Of a stretch of 64,000 nucleotides of DNA, positions 42,895 through 50,269 are shown in pieces. The position numbers and the translations under genes were made by a program. The stretch is from NCBI RefSeq assembly GCF_020400655.1, contig NZ_JAINRC010000010.1, forward strand, positions 248,001-312,000, read 5' to 3'. The notes under the pieces are model-generated. The model was not told where the DNA came from and made no database searches. It saw only the letters and a list, made by a program, of their open reading frames with translations. The DNA comes from Streptomyces spinosus. GTDB taxonomy: Bacteria > Actinomycetota > Actinomycetes > Streptomycetales > Streptomycetaceae. Every line of letters starts with the position of its first letter. Within the stretch, counting starts at the first letter, position 1.

Positions 42895-43488
42895 TCAGGA
42901 CGCCGGCTGGGCGGCCTTCTTGCGGCGCAGCGCCAGGGCACCGGTGGCGCCTACGGCCAGGACGGCGAGACCGCCCGCGGTGACACCGGGCGCGGCGAGC
43001 GCGCCGCCACCGGTGTGCATGCCACCGCGCGGCTTGTCGTGGTCGTCACCCCAGTCGCCCTTGTCACCCTTCTCGCCCCGGTCGCCCTTCTCACCGCGGT
43101 CGCCCTTCTCACCGCGGTCCCCCTTGTCGCCCTTCTCGCCCCCGCCCTCGTCCTTGTCCCGGTAGGTCTCGGGGTCGAACCGGCTGTCGCCGCCGGAACC
43201 CCACTCCTCGCCGCGCACCGTGGCGAGAGCTCCGCCACCCGTGTGCATTCCGCCGCGCGGCCCGTCGTGTTCCTCGCCGCCGCCGCGTTTGTTGCCGTAC
43301 TCCTTGTCCTGGCCGCTGTCGGATCCTTCGTCCTCGTCGGACTCGTTGTCGTTCTCCTTGCTGTACGAGGAGCCGTCCCGGCCGCCGCCGTCGTGTCCGG
43401 CCGTCACGGCGAGCGCGGCGCCGGGTGCGGCGAAGGATAGGGCGGCGGCGGCAGCCGCCGTTGCCACAAGCATGCGGGCAGAGCGCAT
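42895..43488 (-). CDS. collagen-like surface protein, candidate sortase substrate
   Basis: The 197-residue protein starts with a signal peptide (core LVATAAAAAALSFAAPGAALA). An acidic, disordered segment follows, then a Gly-X-Y collagen-like tract of GEK/GDK/GDR triplets (about residues 117-145). The C-terminus has a membrane helix (AGGLAVLAVGATGALAL) and an RRKK tail, like a cell-wall sorting signal. The motif GGMHTGGGAL occurs twice, once mid-protein and once just before the hydrophobic helix, where a sortase recognition site would be. There is no LPXTG. AAGGA precedes the ATG by 7 bases. Confidence 0.75.
   Translation of the reverse strand: MRSARMLVATAAAAAALSFAAPGAALAVTAGHDGGGRDGSSYSKENDNESDEDEGSDSGQDKEYGNKRGGGEEHDGPRGGMHTGGGALATVRGEEWGSGGDSRFDPETYRDKDEGGGEKGDKGDRGEKGDRGEKGDRGEKGDKGDWGDDHDKPRGGMHTGGGALAAPGVTAGGLAVLAVGATGALALRRKKAAQPAS
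43054..43140 (-). repeat. collagen-like triplet repeat within the surface protein gene
   Basis: An 87-bp run of Gly-X-Y codons includes three almost identical 18-bp units encoding Gly-Asp-Arg-Gly-Glu-Lys. Repeats of this kind are prone to expansion and contraction. Confidence 0.85.
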
Positions 43489-43701
43489 AGTGATGTCCTT
43501 CCGCCGTGACCGGGCAGCGGATACCTCATCAGCTGGATGGACCCGGCCCCGACATGAACCACCGTCAGTGAGGCCCCTGACTCCCACCATCCGAGCCGCC
43601 CAGCCGTGTCACCACGCCACCCGTCTGCCCCAGCGCGTCGGCTCCGGGGCCCCTCGTCCGGCTCAACCGCCGACGCGGTCGACGATCGAAGGAGGCACCC
43701 C

Positions 43702-44712
43702 GTGTCCGTGAACACCCGCCGCGGGCGACGGGGCCGGCGGCCGGCCGCCGGGTGGGCCGGTGCCCTGCTCTCCGTCACCGCCCTCACCGCCGGAGCCGCT
43801 CCCGCCCGCGCCGGGGCGGACACGGTGACGGAGTATCCGGTGACCACGGTGGCCGGTGCGGAACCCGTCGGCATCACCGCCGGTCCGGACGGCGCGCTGT
43901 GGTTCGCGGAGCACGGCGCCGGGCGGATCGGTCGGATGGCGGCCGACGGCACGGTCACCGACGTCCCGACCTCGGGCCCGGACACCGGTCCGTCGGAGAT
44001 CGTCCAGGGTCCGGACCGGGCCCTGTGGTTCACCGAGACGACCGCCGGGCGGATCGGGCGGGTCACTCCCACCGGGCCGCTCACCGAGTTCCCGCTGCCG
44101 GCGGCCGGCAGCGGCCCGGAGGGGATCGCGCCCGGCCCGGACGGGGCGCTGTGGTTCACCGAGGCGACCGGGAACCGGATCGGCCGCGTCACGACCGGCG
44201 GCCGGATCACCGAGTACCCGGTGCCCACCCCGGACGCCTCTCCCCACTCCATCGCGGCGGGCGGCGACGGCGCGCTGTGGTTCACCGAACTGAGCGGCGG
44301 CAAGGTCGGGCGGATCACCCCCGCCGGGCGGCTCACGGAGTACCCGCTGCCCGGCGGGGCCTCCGGCTTCCCCGGCGGCATCGTCGCCGGACCGGGCGGC
44401 ATGTGGCTCACCGCCTCCGGCGGGCGCGCGGTGCTCCGCGTCGACTACACCGGGCACGTCACCCGGTTCCCGCTGCCCGGTGCGGACAGCCTGCCCGGCG
44501 GCATCGCGCGCGGGCCCGACGGCCGGATCTGGTACGCCGACCAGGCCGGGCGCGTCGGCCGGATCACCGCGACCGGCGCCGTCACCACCTTCCCCGTGCC
44601 GGACGGCGGCGAGAAGGTGCCGCTGCGGCTGGCGGCCGGACCCGGCGGAACCGTGTGGTTCACGGAACTGCTCGGCAACGCCGTCGGCCGGATCCGCGTC
44701 CCCGCCCGGTGA
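43702..44712 (+). CDS. secreted virginiamycin B lyase-like beta-propeller
   Basis: The 336-residue protein has an N-terminal signal sequence with a twin-arginine-rich start (RRGRRGRRPAAG) and a hydrophobic core. It then has about seven propeller blades with the repeating unit GPDGALWFTE...GRIGRVTP. This is the streptogramin B lyase (Vgb) fold. True Vgb enzymes are cytosolic, so the export signal suggests an extracellular relative of unknown substrate rather than a proven resistance gene. GTG start with AGGAGG 7 bases upstream. Confidence 0.82.
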   Translation: MSVNTRRGRRGRRPAAGWAGALLSVTALTAGAAPARAGADTVTEYPVTTVAGAEPVGITAGPDGALWFAEHGAGRIGRMAADGTVTDVPTSGPDTGPSEIVQGPDRALWFTETTAGRIGRVTPTGPLTEFPLPAAGSGPEGIAPGPDGALWFTEATGNRIGRVTTGGRITEYPVPTPDASPHSIAAGGDGALWFTELSGGKVGRITPAGRLTEYPLPGGASGFPGGIVAGPGGMWLTASGGRAVLRVDYTGHVTRFPLPGADSLPGGIARGPDGRIWYADQAGRVGRITATGAVTTFPVPDGGEKVPLRLAAGPGGTVWFTELLGNAVGRIRVPAR

Positions 44713-44750
44713 GACCTCGTGACACCTCCTCTCCCGGGCGCCGCCCCCTT

Positions 44751-44770
44751 GTTATGACGGCTGTCATAAC
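44751..44770. promoter_or_regulatory. perfect palindrome GTTATGAC-N4-GTCATAAC
   Basis: Two perfect 8-base arms around GGCT lie 49 bases before the start of the SCO6745-family gene and 39 bases after the preceding stop. It is A+T-rich in an otherwise G+C-rich setting, which fits a TetR/MarR-type operator overlapping the promoter. Confidence 0.55.
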
Positions 44771-44819
44771 GCAGGCTGGTGCCGGCAGCAGGTCGAGGAC
44801 GGCGCGGTGGGAGGAAGCG

Positions 44820-45698
44820 GTGGCGGACGGGATGGCGCGGGCCCTGTGGGAGCGGTACGAGCCGGTGCACAGCCTCGTGTACTTCGCACCGGAGGCGCGC
44901 CGGGCCGCGGACGGGCTGGGACTGCGCGGGTTCTGGATGGGCTACTTCGCGCTGCGCGCCGCCCCGCTCGGCACCGTGCCCCCGGCCGTGGTGACGAGCT
45001 GCTTCTACGTGTTCCACCCGGCCCGGGTCACACGGGCGCTGCCGGACGCCTGGTCGTACGTCACCCCGGCGGAGGCGCTGACGGCCCGGCTGGAGGCGAT
45101 GGACGCGGCGATGACCCGCCTGTTCGGGGCGGACACCGTCGGCTCCGCCGCGTTCACGCAGGCCGCGGACCTCGCCTGGGAGGCCGCCGCGGACGCGGAC
45201 ACCGCGGGCCGGGTGCTCGGCGCCGCCAATCAGGCGCTGGAACGGCCGCGGAAGCCGGCCGCCCGCCTGTGGCAGGCGCTGACGACCCTGCGCGAGCAGC
45301 GGGGCGACTCCCATGTGGCGGTGCTGGTGGGGCTGGGGCTCGGACCGGTGGAGGCGATGGTGCTCAAGGCGGCGGCCGGCGAGTCCGACGGCGCCGTCCT
45401 GCGCGAGACCCGCAGGTGGCCGCAGGACGAGTGGGCGGCGGCCGTGGCCCGGCTGCGCGCGGACGGCCGGCTCACGGCGGACGGCAGGCCGACACCGGCG
45501 GGCGCGGCCCTGCGCGCGGAGGCCGAGGCGCTCACCGACGCGGCGGCCGGGCAGCCGTGGACCGCGCTGGGCACCGAGCGGACGGCCCGGCTGGCCGCGC
45601 TGCTGGAGCCGCTGGCCCGCACGGTCGGCGAGTCGGGCCTGCTGCCGCCCGGGAACCCGGTGGGGCTGACCCGGGTGACGTACCCCGTCGGCCGCTGA
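44820..45698 (+). CDS. SCO6745-family helix-turn-helix-like protein
   Basis: The 292-residue protein begins MADGMARALWERYEPVHSLVYFAPE and contains LRGFWMGYFALRAAPLGTVPP and CFYVFHPARVTRALPDAW, the hallmark of the SCO6745 family common in Streptomyces. The C-terminal half has a winged-helix-like segment (RRWPQDEWAAAVARLRADGRLTADGRPT). The role is unknown; relatives sit in secondary-metabolite clusters. The GTG at 44820 has GGAGG 5 bases upstream. An ATG at 44754 is less likely because it lies inside the palindrome. Confidence 0.75.
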   Translation: MADGMARALWERYEPVHSLVYFAPEARRAADGLGLRGFWMGYFALRAAPLGTVPPAVVTSCFYVFHPARVTRALPDAWSYVTPAEALTARLEAMDAAMTRLFGADTVGSAAFTQAADLAWEAAADADTAGRVLGAANQALERPRKPAARLWQALTTLREQRGDSHVAVLVGLGLGPVEAMVLKAAAGESDGAVLRETRRWPQDEWAAAVARLRADGRLTADGRPTPAGAALRAEAEALTDAAAGQPWTALGTERTARLAALLEPLARTVGESGLLPPGNPVGLTRVTYPVGR

Positions 45699-45702
45699 GG
45701 GC

Positions 45703-45728
45703 GCCCGGGGGCGCCGGCGCCCCCGGGC
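45703..45728 (+). terminator. perfect 26-bp palindrome terminator
   Basis: GCCCGGGGGCGCC and GGCGCCCCCGGGC are perfect arms with no unpaired loop bases, starting 5 bases after the stop codon. Confidence 0.75.
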
Positions 45729-45950
45729 CGGGGACGCGCCCCGGTGGGACGGCGGCCGGGCGGGCAGCGGGGCGACGCGGGCGTGGGTACGACGACGGCG
45801 CCCAGGGTCCCGGTGCGGCGACGGAACGCCCTCGCGGCGGCCGTACGCGGCCGGCGCGGGCAGCGAGCGGCCGGCCTTGGCCGAGAACAGCCGTACCGCT
45901 GCGTGAAACGCCTGGTGAGCGGCCTCGATCGCGGGTCGTACGCTGGGGCC

Positions 45951-46817
45951 GTGGTCAACCGAGACGAGGATCCAGGACAGGTGGCGGCCCGGCTCACCGG
46001 GCGCCCGGTCAGCGGGGCCCGGAGGTCTTCGGGCGCGCCCGCCGAAGTGCTGCTGGACGGCGGGACACCGGTGATGGTCAAGCGTGGCGACGGCCCCGGG
46101 GCGGTGCGCGCCGAGGTGGCGGGGCTGCGCTGGCTGGCGGCGGCGGACGCGGTCCGGGTACCGGCGGTCCTCGGACACGACGAGCACTGGATGGTGACCG
46201 AGCGGGTTCCCACCGGCTCCCCGGACCCCGGGGCCGCACTGCGTTTCGGCCGGGCCCTGGCCGCGCTGCACACGGCCGGCGCGCCCCACTTCGGGGCGCC
46301 GCCCCCCGACGGGCCCGAGGACGCCTTCATCGGCCTCGCCCCCATGCGCAACGCGGCGGGCACCGAGTGGCCCCAGTGGTACGCCGAGCACCGCGTACTG
46401 CCGTACGTGCGCGGCGCGGTCGACCGGGGCACGCTGCGGCCGGGCGAGGCGGCGGTGTTCGAACAGCTCTGCGCGCGGCTGCCCGGGCTGGCGGGGCCCG
46501 CCGAGCCGCCCGCCCGGCTGCACGGCGACCTGTGGAACGGCAACGTGCTGTGGGGCGCGGACGGCGAGGTCCGGCTGATCGATCCGGCCGCGCACGGCGG
46601 ACACCGGGAGACCGACCTCGCGATGCTCCTGCTCTTCGGCTGCCCCCATCTGGACCGCGTCCTCGACGGCTACCGGCAAGCGGCGCCCCTGGCGGACGGC
46701 TGGCGGGAACGGGTGGGGCTGCACCAGCTGTTCCCGCTGCTGGTGCACGCGGTGCTGTTCGGGCGGGGGTACGCCGAACAGGCGCTGGCGGCGGCACGGG
46801 ACGCGCTCGCGCGGTGA
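45951..46817 (+). CDS. fructosamine-kinase/aminoglycoside phosphotransferase-like protein
   Basis: The 288-residue kinase-like protein has the family length. The catalytic loop is LHGDLWNGNVLW and the metal-binding motif is LIDPAAHGGHRETDLAML, both standard for fructosamine-3-kinase-like proteins. The ATP-lysine lies in VMVKRGDG. It may phosphorylate glycated protein lysines for deglycation, or a small molecule. The GTG start has a weak ribosome site. It ends 99 bases before the RiPP precursor gene; a functional link is possible but unproven. Confidence 0.83.
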   Translation: MVNRDEDPGQVAARLTGRPVSGARRSSGAPAEVLLDGGTPVMVKRGDGPGAVRAEVAGLRWLAAADAVRVPAVLGHDEHWMVTERVPTGSPDPGAALRFGRALAALHTAGAPHFGAPPPDGPEDAFIGLAPMRNAAGTEWPQWYAEHRVLPYVRGAVDRGTLRPGEAAVFEQLCARLPGLAGPAEPPARLHGDLWNGNVLWGADGEVRLIDPAAHGGHRETDLAMLLLFGCPHLDRVLDGYRQAAPLADGWRERVGLHQLFPLLVHAVLFGRGYAEQALAAARDALAR

Positions 46818-46859
46818 CCCGGAAGGAATCCCTCCGAAGCGTGCTCACGCACCGTGAGG

Positions 46860-46888
46860 AAACCAATCACCCGTTCGACTCGTATAAG
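46860..46888 (+). promoter_or_regulatory. promoter candidate of the RiPP locus
   Basis: TATAAG at 46883-46888 is preceded by GGAAAC near 46858-46863, in the A+T-rich 99-bp gap before the precursor gene. The pair resembles an ECF-type -35 with a -10 about 20 bases later. Spacing is not ideal. Confidence 0.3.
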
Positions 46889-46916
46889 GACGTGAAAGCC
46901 GAATCAGGGAGAGACC

Positions 46917-47108
46917 ATGCAACCGTTCACGCTCAACTACGCGCGGCCCGCAGTGCAGTTGGACGTCACCGCTCCGTATGCGTACGACTCCGGACTGCAG
47001 TTGAACGTCCTCCCGGACGGGCGGATCGCCGCCACCGACCACGCGACCCTCAGAGCCCTCGGGACCACGACCTCGACCGCCGGTTCCAAGACGCACTTCG
47101 ACGACTGA
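46917..47108 (+). CDS. putative ATP-grasp-modified RiPP precursor (63 aa)
   Basis: This short peptide begins MQPFTLNYARP and continues through a leader-like middle with YDSGLQLNVLPDGRIAATDH to a C-terminus rich in Thr, Ser, Lys and Asp (GTTTSTAGSKTHFDD). That layout, next to an ATP-grasp maturase, matches the putative ATP-grasp-modified RiPP family (GRASP_targ type, SAV_5884-like systems). The hydroxyl and amine side chains near the end and the final Asp pair are plausible partners for ester or amide cross-links. GGGAGA precedes the ATG. The maturase starts 17 bases after the stop. Confidence 0.85.
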   Translation: MQPFTLNYARPAVQLDVTAPYAYDSGLQLNVLPDGRIAATDHATLRALGTTTSTAGSKTHFDD

Positions 47109-47125
47109 CCCGCGGGCTTCCACAG

Positions 47126-48109
47126 ATGACCGTGCTCATCCTGACCAGTGAAGAGGACGTGACGGCGGACATGGTGGTCCTCCGGCTGGGCGAGGCGGGC
47201 GTGCCCGTCGTCCGGCTCGACCCCGCCGATCTCACCAACGGGGTGGCGCTGTCGGGCGAGTACGTGCGAGGCGCCTGCCGGGGACACCTGTCCGTCGGCG
47301 GGCGCCTGGTGAGCATGAACGGCCTGCGCTCCGTCTGGGTGCGCAGGCCGGGTGAGCCGGCCGCCCGCGCCGCCCAGCCGTCCGCCTGGCTGACCGAGGA
47401 GTCCTCGCAGGCGCTGTACGGCATGCTGCGCTGCACCGACGCCCGCTGGATGAACCACCCGGACGCCGCGCGCCGGGCCCGGCACAAGCCCTGGCAGCTG
47501 CATCTGGCGCAGCGCAGCGGCCTCGCGGTGCCGGCCACGCTCATCACGACGTTCCCGCAGGCGGCGCGGGAGTTCGCGGACCGCTTCCCGGACCTGGTGG
47601 TCAAGCCGGTCTCCGGGGCGCACCCGCAGGAGCCGCCCCGGGCGGTGCCGACCAGCAGGGTCGCGCCGGACGCCGACTTCACGGCGGTCGCCTTCGGCCC
47701 GACCCTGCTGCAACGGCGGATCGCCAAGCGGGCCGACATCCGGCTCACCGTCGTCGGCGGCACGCTGCTGGCCGCGCGCAAGCCCGCCGACCCGGACGCC
47801 CACCCGGACGAGGTGGACGTCCGCTTCGCCCCGTCGGTCTCCCCCTGGCTGCCCGCGGACGTGCCGCCGCGCGTCGCCGAGGGCGTGCGGCGCTACATGG
47901 CGGGCGCGGAACTGGCCTACGGTGCCTTCGACTTCGCGGAGGACGCCGACGGGATCTGGTGGTTCCTGGAATGCAACCAGTCCGGCCAGTTCGGCTTCGT
48001 GGAGATGGACACCGGCCAGCCGATCGCCGCGGCCATCGCCGGGTGGCTGGCGGGAGAGGGTGGTGCCGGCCGCGGGTGTGCGGACGGCGACCGGAGCGCG
48101 GCATCGTGA
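47126..48109 (+). CDS. ATP-grasp ribosomal peptide maturase (SAV_5884 type)
   Basis: The 327-residue enzyme has an N-terminal domain starting TVLILTSEEDVTADMVV and a MNHPDAARRARHKPWQLHLA segment typical of peptide-ligating ATP-grasp enzymes (MvdD/PsnB-like). The ATP-grasp core carries VVKPVSG (nucleotide Lys), LLQRRI and the Mg-binding WWFLECNQSGQFGFVE (Glu and Asn). It should activate carboxylates of the adjacent precursor to form macrocyclic ester or amide links. It is 17 bases downstream of the precursor. No methyltransferase, often present in related systems, is adjacent; a Gfo/Idh oxidoreductase follows. Confidence 0.88.
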   Translation: MTVLILTSEEDVTADMVVLRLGEAGVPVVRLDPADLTNGVALSGEYVRGACRGHLSVGGRLVSMNGLRSVWVRRPGEPAARAAQPSAWLTEESSQALYGMLRCTDARWMNHPDAARRARHKPWQLHLAQRSGLAVPATLITTFPQAAREFADRFPDLVVKPVSGAHPQEPPRAVPTSRVAPDADFTAVAFGPTLLQRRIAKRADIRLTVVGGTLLAARKPADPDAHPDEVDVRFAPSVSPWLPADVPPRVAEGVRRYMAGAELAYGAFDFAEDADGIWWFLECNQSGQFGFVEMDTGQPIAAAIAGWLAGEGGAGRGCADGDRSAAS

Positions 48110-48144
48110 GGGTGCCGGGACCGGCTCGGAGAAAGGAACGCGAC

Positions 48145-49032
48145 ATGCGCATAGGACTGCTGGGAACGGGCCCGTGGGCCAAGGCGGCGTACGCCCCCGC
48201 CCTCGCCGGGCACACCGGCCTCGAGTTCGCCGGGGTGTGGGGGCGCCGGCCGGAGGCGGCCACGGAGCTCGCCGGGCAGTACGGCGTCGCCGCGTACGCC
48301 GACGTGGACGCGCTGCTGGCCGACGTGGACGCGGTGGCGGTGGCCCTGCCGCCGTCCGTGCAGGCCGAGTTGGCGGTGCGGGCGGCCCGGGCGGGCCGCC
48401 ATCTGCTGCTGGACAAGCCGCTGGCGGTGACGGCCGCGCAGGGGCGGGCCGTCGTGGAGGCGGTGGAGAAGGCCGGGGTGGCGTCGGTGGTGTTCTTCAC
48501 CGCGCGCTTCCAGAAGGAGCCGGAAGCCTGGATCGAGGAACAGGCGGCCGTGGCGGGCTGGTTCACGGCGCGGGCGCAGTGGCTGGGGGCGGTGTTCACC
48601 AGCGACAGCCCGTTCGCGGCCTCGCCGTGGCGGCGGGAGAAGGGTGCGCTGTGGGACGTCGGCCCGCACGCCCTGTCGGTGCTGCTGCCGGTCCTCGGCG
48701 ACGTACGGCAGGTCGTGGCGGCGGCGCACGGCCCGGCGGACACCGTGCACCTGGTGCTCGACCACTCCACCGGGGCGTCGAGCACCCTCACGCTGAGCCT
48801 GACCGCCCCGTCGGCGGCGGCCGGGGCCGACGTCGAACTGCGCGGGGAGGCGGGTGTGACGGTCCTGCCGGGCAGTTCCGAGGGAGCGGTCCCCGCGCTC
48901 GCCCGGGCAGCCGACGCGCTGGTGCGGGCGGCCCGCACGGGCCGCCCGCACGCCTGCGACGCAGCGTTCGGCCTCCGGGTCACCGAGATCCTGGCCGCGG
49001 CGGAGGCCCGGCTGACGGACGGCAGGGAGTGA
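48145..49032 (+). CDS. Gfo/Idh/MocA-family oxidoreductase
   Basis: The 295-residue protein has the Rossmann motif RIGLLGTGPWAKAAYAPAL, the substrate-region signature LLLDKPLAVT (Lys), and WDVGPHALSVLLPVLG in the C-terminal domain. It uses NAD(P) to oxidise or reduce a sugar-like or other small substrate. It starts 35 bases after the ATP-grasp gene on the same strand with AAAGGA upstream, so it may be co-transcribed with the RiPP genes; whether it acts on the peptide is unknown. Confidence 0.87.
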   Translation: MRIGLLGTGPWAKAAYAPALAGHTGLEFAGVWGRRPEAATELAGQYGVAAYADVDALLADVDAVAVALPPSVQAELAVRAARAGRHLLLDKPLAVTAAQGRAVVEAVEKAGVASVVFFTARFQKEPEAWIEEQAAVAGWFTARAQWLGAVFTSDSPFAASPWRREKGALWDVGPHALSVLLPVLGDVRQVVAAAHGPADTVHLVLDHSTGASSTLTLSLTAPSAAAGADVELRGEAGVTVLPGSSEGAVPALARAADALVRAARTGRPHACDAAFGLRVTEILAAAEARLTDGRE

Positions 49033-49040
49033 CGGCCCGG

Positions 49041-49073
49041 CGCCGGGGAGGAAACCGGTCCCGCTCCCCGGCG
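49041..49073. terminator. bidirectional terminator
   Basis: CGCCGGGGA and TCCCCGGCG (9-bp arms, 15-base loop) lie between the converging oxidoreductase and acetyltransferase genes. Confidence 0.6.
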
Positions 49074-49099
49074 CGGCGGGTCACCGCGCCCTCAGCGCG

Positions 49100-50008
49100 T
49101 CACCCCGCCGTGGCTTCGTGGTCGCTCCAGTAGTTGACGCGTTCCCGTACGACGGGGTAGCCGGCCTTGGTGAAGTGCGCGGCCATCGGGACGTTGCCCT
49201 GGTCGGTGGCGGCGGCGATGAACTCGGCGCCCTGTGCGGCCAGGAGGTGGGTGCACTCGGCGAGCAGGTCGTAGGCGTAGCCGTGGCCCCGGTGCTCCGG
49301 CACCACGCCGACGAAGGCGACACAGGGCCCGCCGGGGTTGCGCGCCGGGATGTGGATGCCGACCGGGTCGCCCTGCGGCGTGCGCGCGATCTGCCACCAC
49401 TCGCGCGGTGACGGGAACCAGCGCAGGATCTCCAGGTCCTCCCGGGCCGCCTGGTCCACGCCTCCCCGCTCGATGGCCCGGCGGGCGTGGGCGTCGAGCG
49501 TGCCGGAGGCGATGCGGCGCAGCAGGCCGAGGAAGACGTCGTCGTCCGGTTCGGGGGTGAACAGCAGTCGTCCGGGCCGCTCGGGCAGTCCCCGGTCCGG
49601 GGTCCAGCGGTAGAGGAAGCGCTGCACCAGGGGGCTGTAGCCGGCCTGGCGGGCGGCACTCTCCCGGACGGCCACCGCGTCCCGGCGCAGCGGGTCGTCG
49701 CGCCAGCCGGTGGGCAGGTCGAGCTCGAGTTCGGGTGTCTGCCAGGGTGCCGTCCGCAGCAGCTCGGCGCCCGCCTCCTCCTCGCCCTCGGCGACGTCGA
49801 ACCAGTTGATCACGAGCGGCTCGGGGTCCTCGGGGCGGCCCCACCAGGCGGCGCGCGCCACGGTGCGGCCGTCACGCAGGGCGATGCGCTGCCAGTCGGG
49901 GCGGTAGCGGGTGGCGCGGTGCTTGTCGCTCAGCGCGAGCGGGTCGGGCATGGTGCGGAAAAGGTGCGCACTGCTCTCGTCGAGCGTGCGGATGACCACG
50001 TCGGTCAA
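49100..50008 (-). CDS. GNAT-family N-acetyltransferase
   Basis: The roughly 302-residue protein ends with a GNAT domain. The acetyl-CoA motif A reads VAFVGVVPEHRGHGYAYDLLAE, followed by AAATDQGNVPMAAHFTKAGYP. The N-terminal 150 residues may be a second, degenerate GNAT lobe (RESAARQAGYSP, FLYRW). The start is uncertain: a TTG at 50008 has GGAGG 5 bases upstream, and a GTG four codons later is possible. A short leader ORF with a strong ribosome site lies just upstream. The substrate is unknown. Confidence 0.78.
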   Translation of the reverse strand: MTDVVIRTLDESSAHLFRTMPDPLALSDKHRATRYRPDWQRIALRDGRTVARAAWWGRPEDPEPLVINWFDVAEGEEEAGAELLRTAPWQTPELELDLPTGWRDDPLRRDAVAVRESAARQAGYSPLVQRFLYRWTPDRGLPERPGRLLFTPEPDDDVFLGLLRRIASGTLDAHARRAIERGGVDQAAREDLEILRWFPSPREWWQIARTPQGDPVGIHIPARNPGGPCVAFVGVVPEHRGHGYAYDLLAECTHLLAAQGAEFIAAATDQGNVPMAAHFTKAGYPVVRERVNYWSDHEATAG

Positions 50009-50051
50009 GGAGTCCTCCGGGATGCGTACGGTGTGTGCGCTCCCGGTCTGG

Positions 50052-50111
50052 TCAGACGTGACACGCCCGCGGCACGGGGAGGGGGGAGCGCTGGATGGTG
50101 GTGATCCACAT
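50052..50111 (-). CDS. 19-residue leader peptide candidate upstream of the GNAT gene
   Basis: On the minus strand an ATG at 50111 is preceded, 8 bases upstream, by AAGGAGG, a near-perfect match to the 16S rRNA end. The frame runs MWITTIQRSPLPVPRACHV and stops 43 bases before the GNAT start. Such a strong ribosome site on a tiny ORF suggests a translated leader, possibly involved in attenuation. It is not a known family. Confidence 0.45.
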   Translation of the reverse strand: MWITTIQRSPLPVPRACHV

Positions 50112-50269
50112 GACACTCGCCTCCTTGTTCCGTCCGTCTCGGGCGTGGTGATCACACACTAGGGGTTCGGCCGACGGGGGTCCACCGTTTTTCCGGGGGC
50201 TGTGCGCGCACCGCTCCCGGCGGTCCCGCCGCGCCGCGCGGACCGCCGGGAGCGGCGTAACTTGGGGAT

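Noticed and set aside
43702..44712. Calling the propeller protein a streptogramin resistance enzyme outright
   Set aside because: The export signal and lack of testable catalytic residues by eye make that assignment unsafe.
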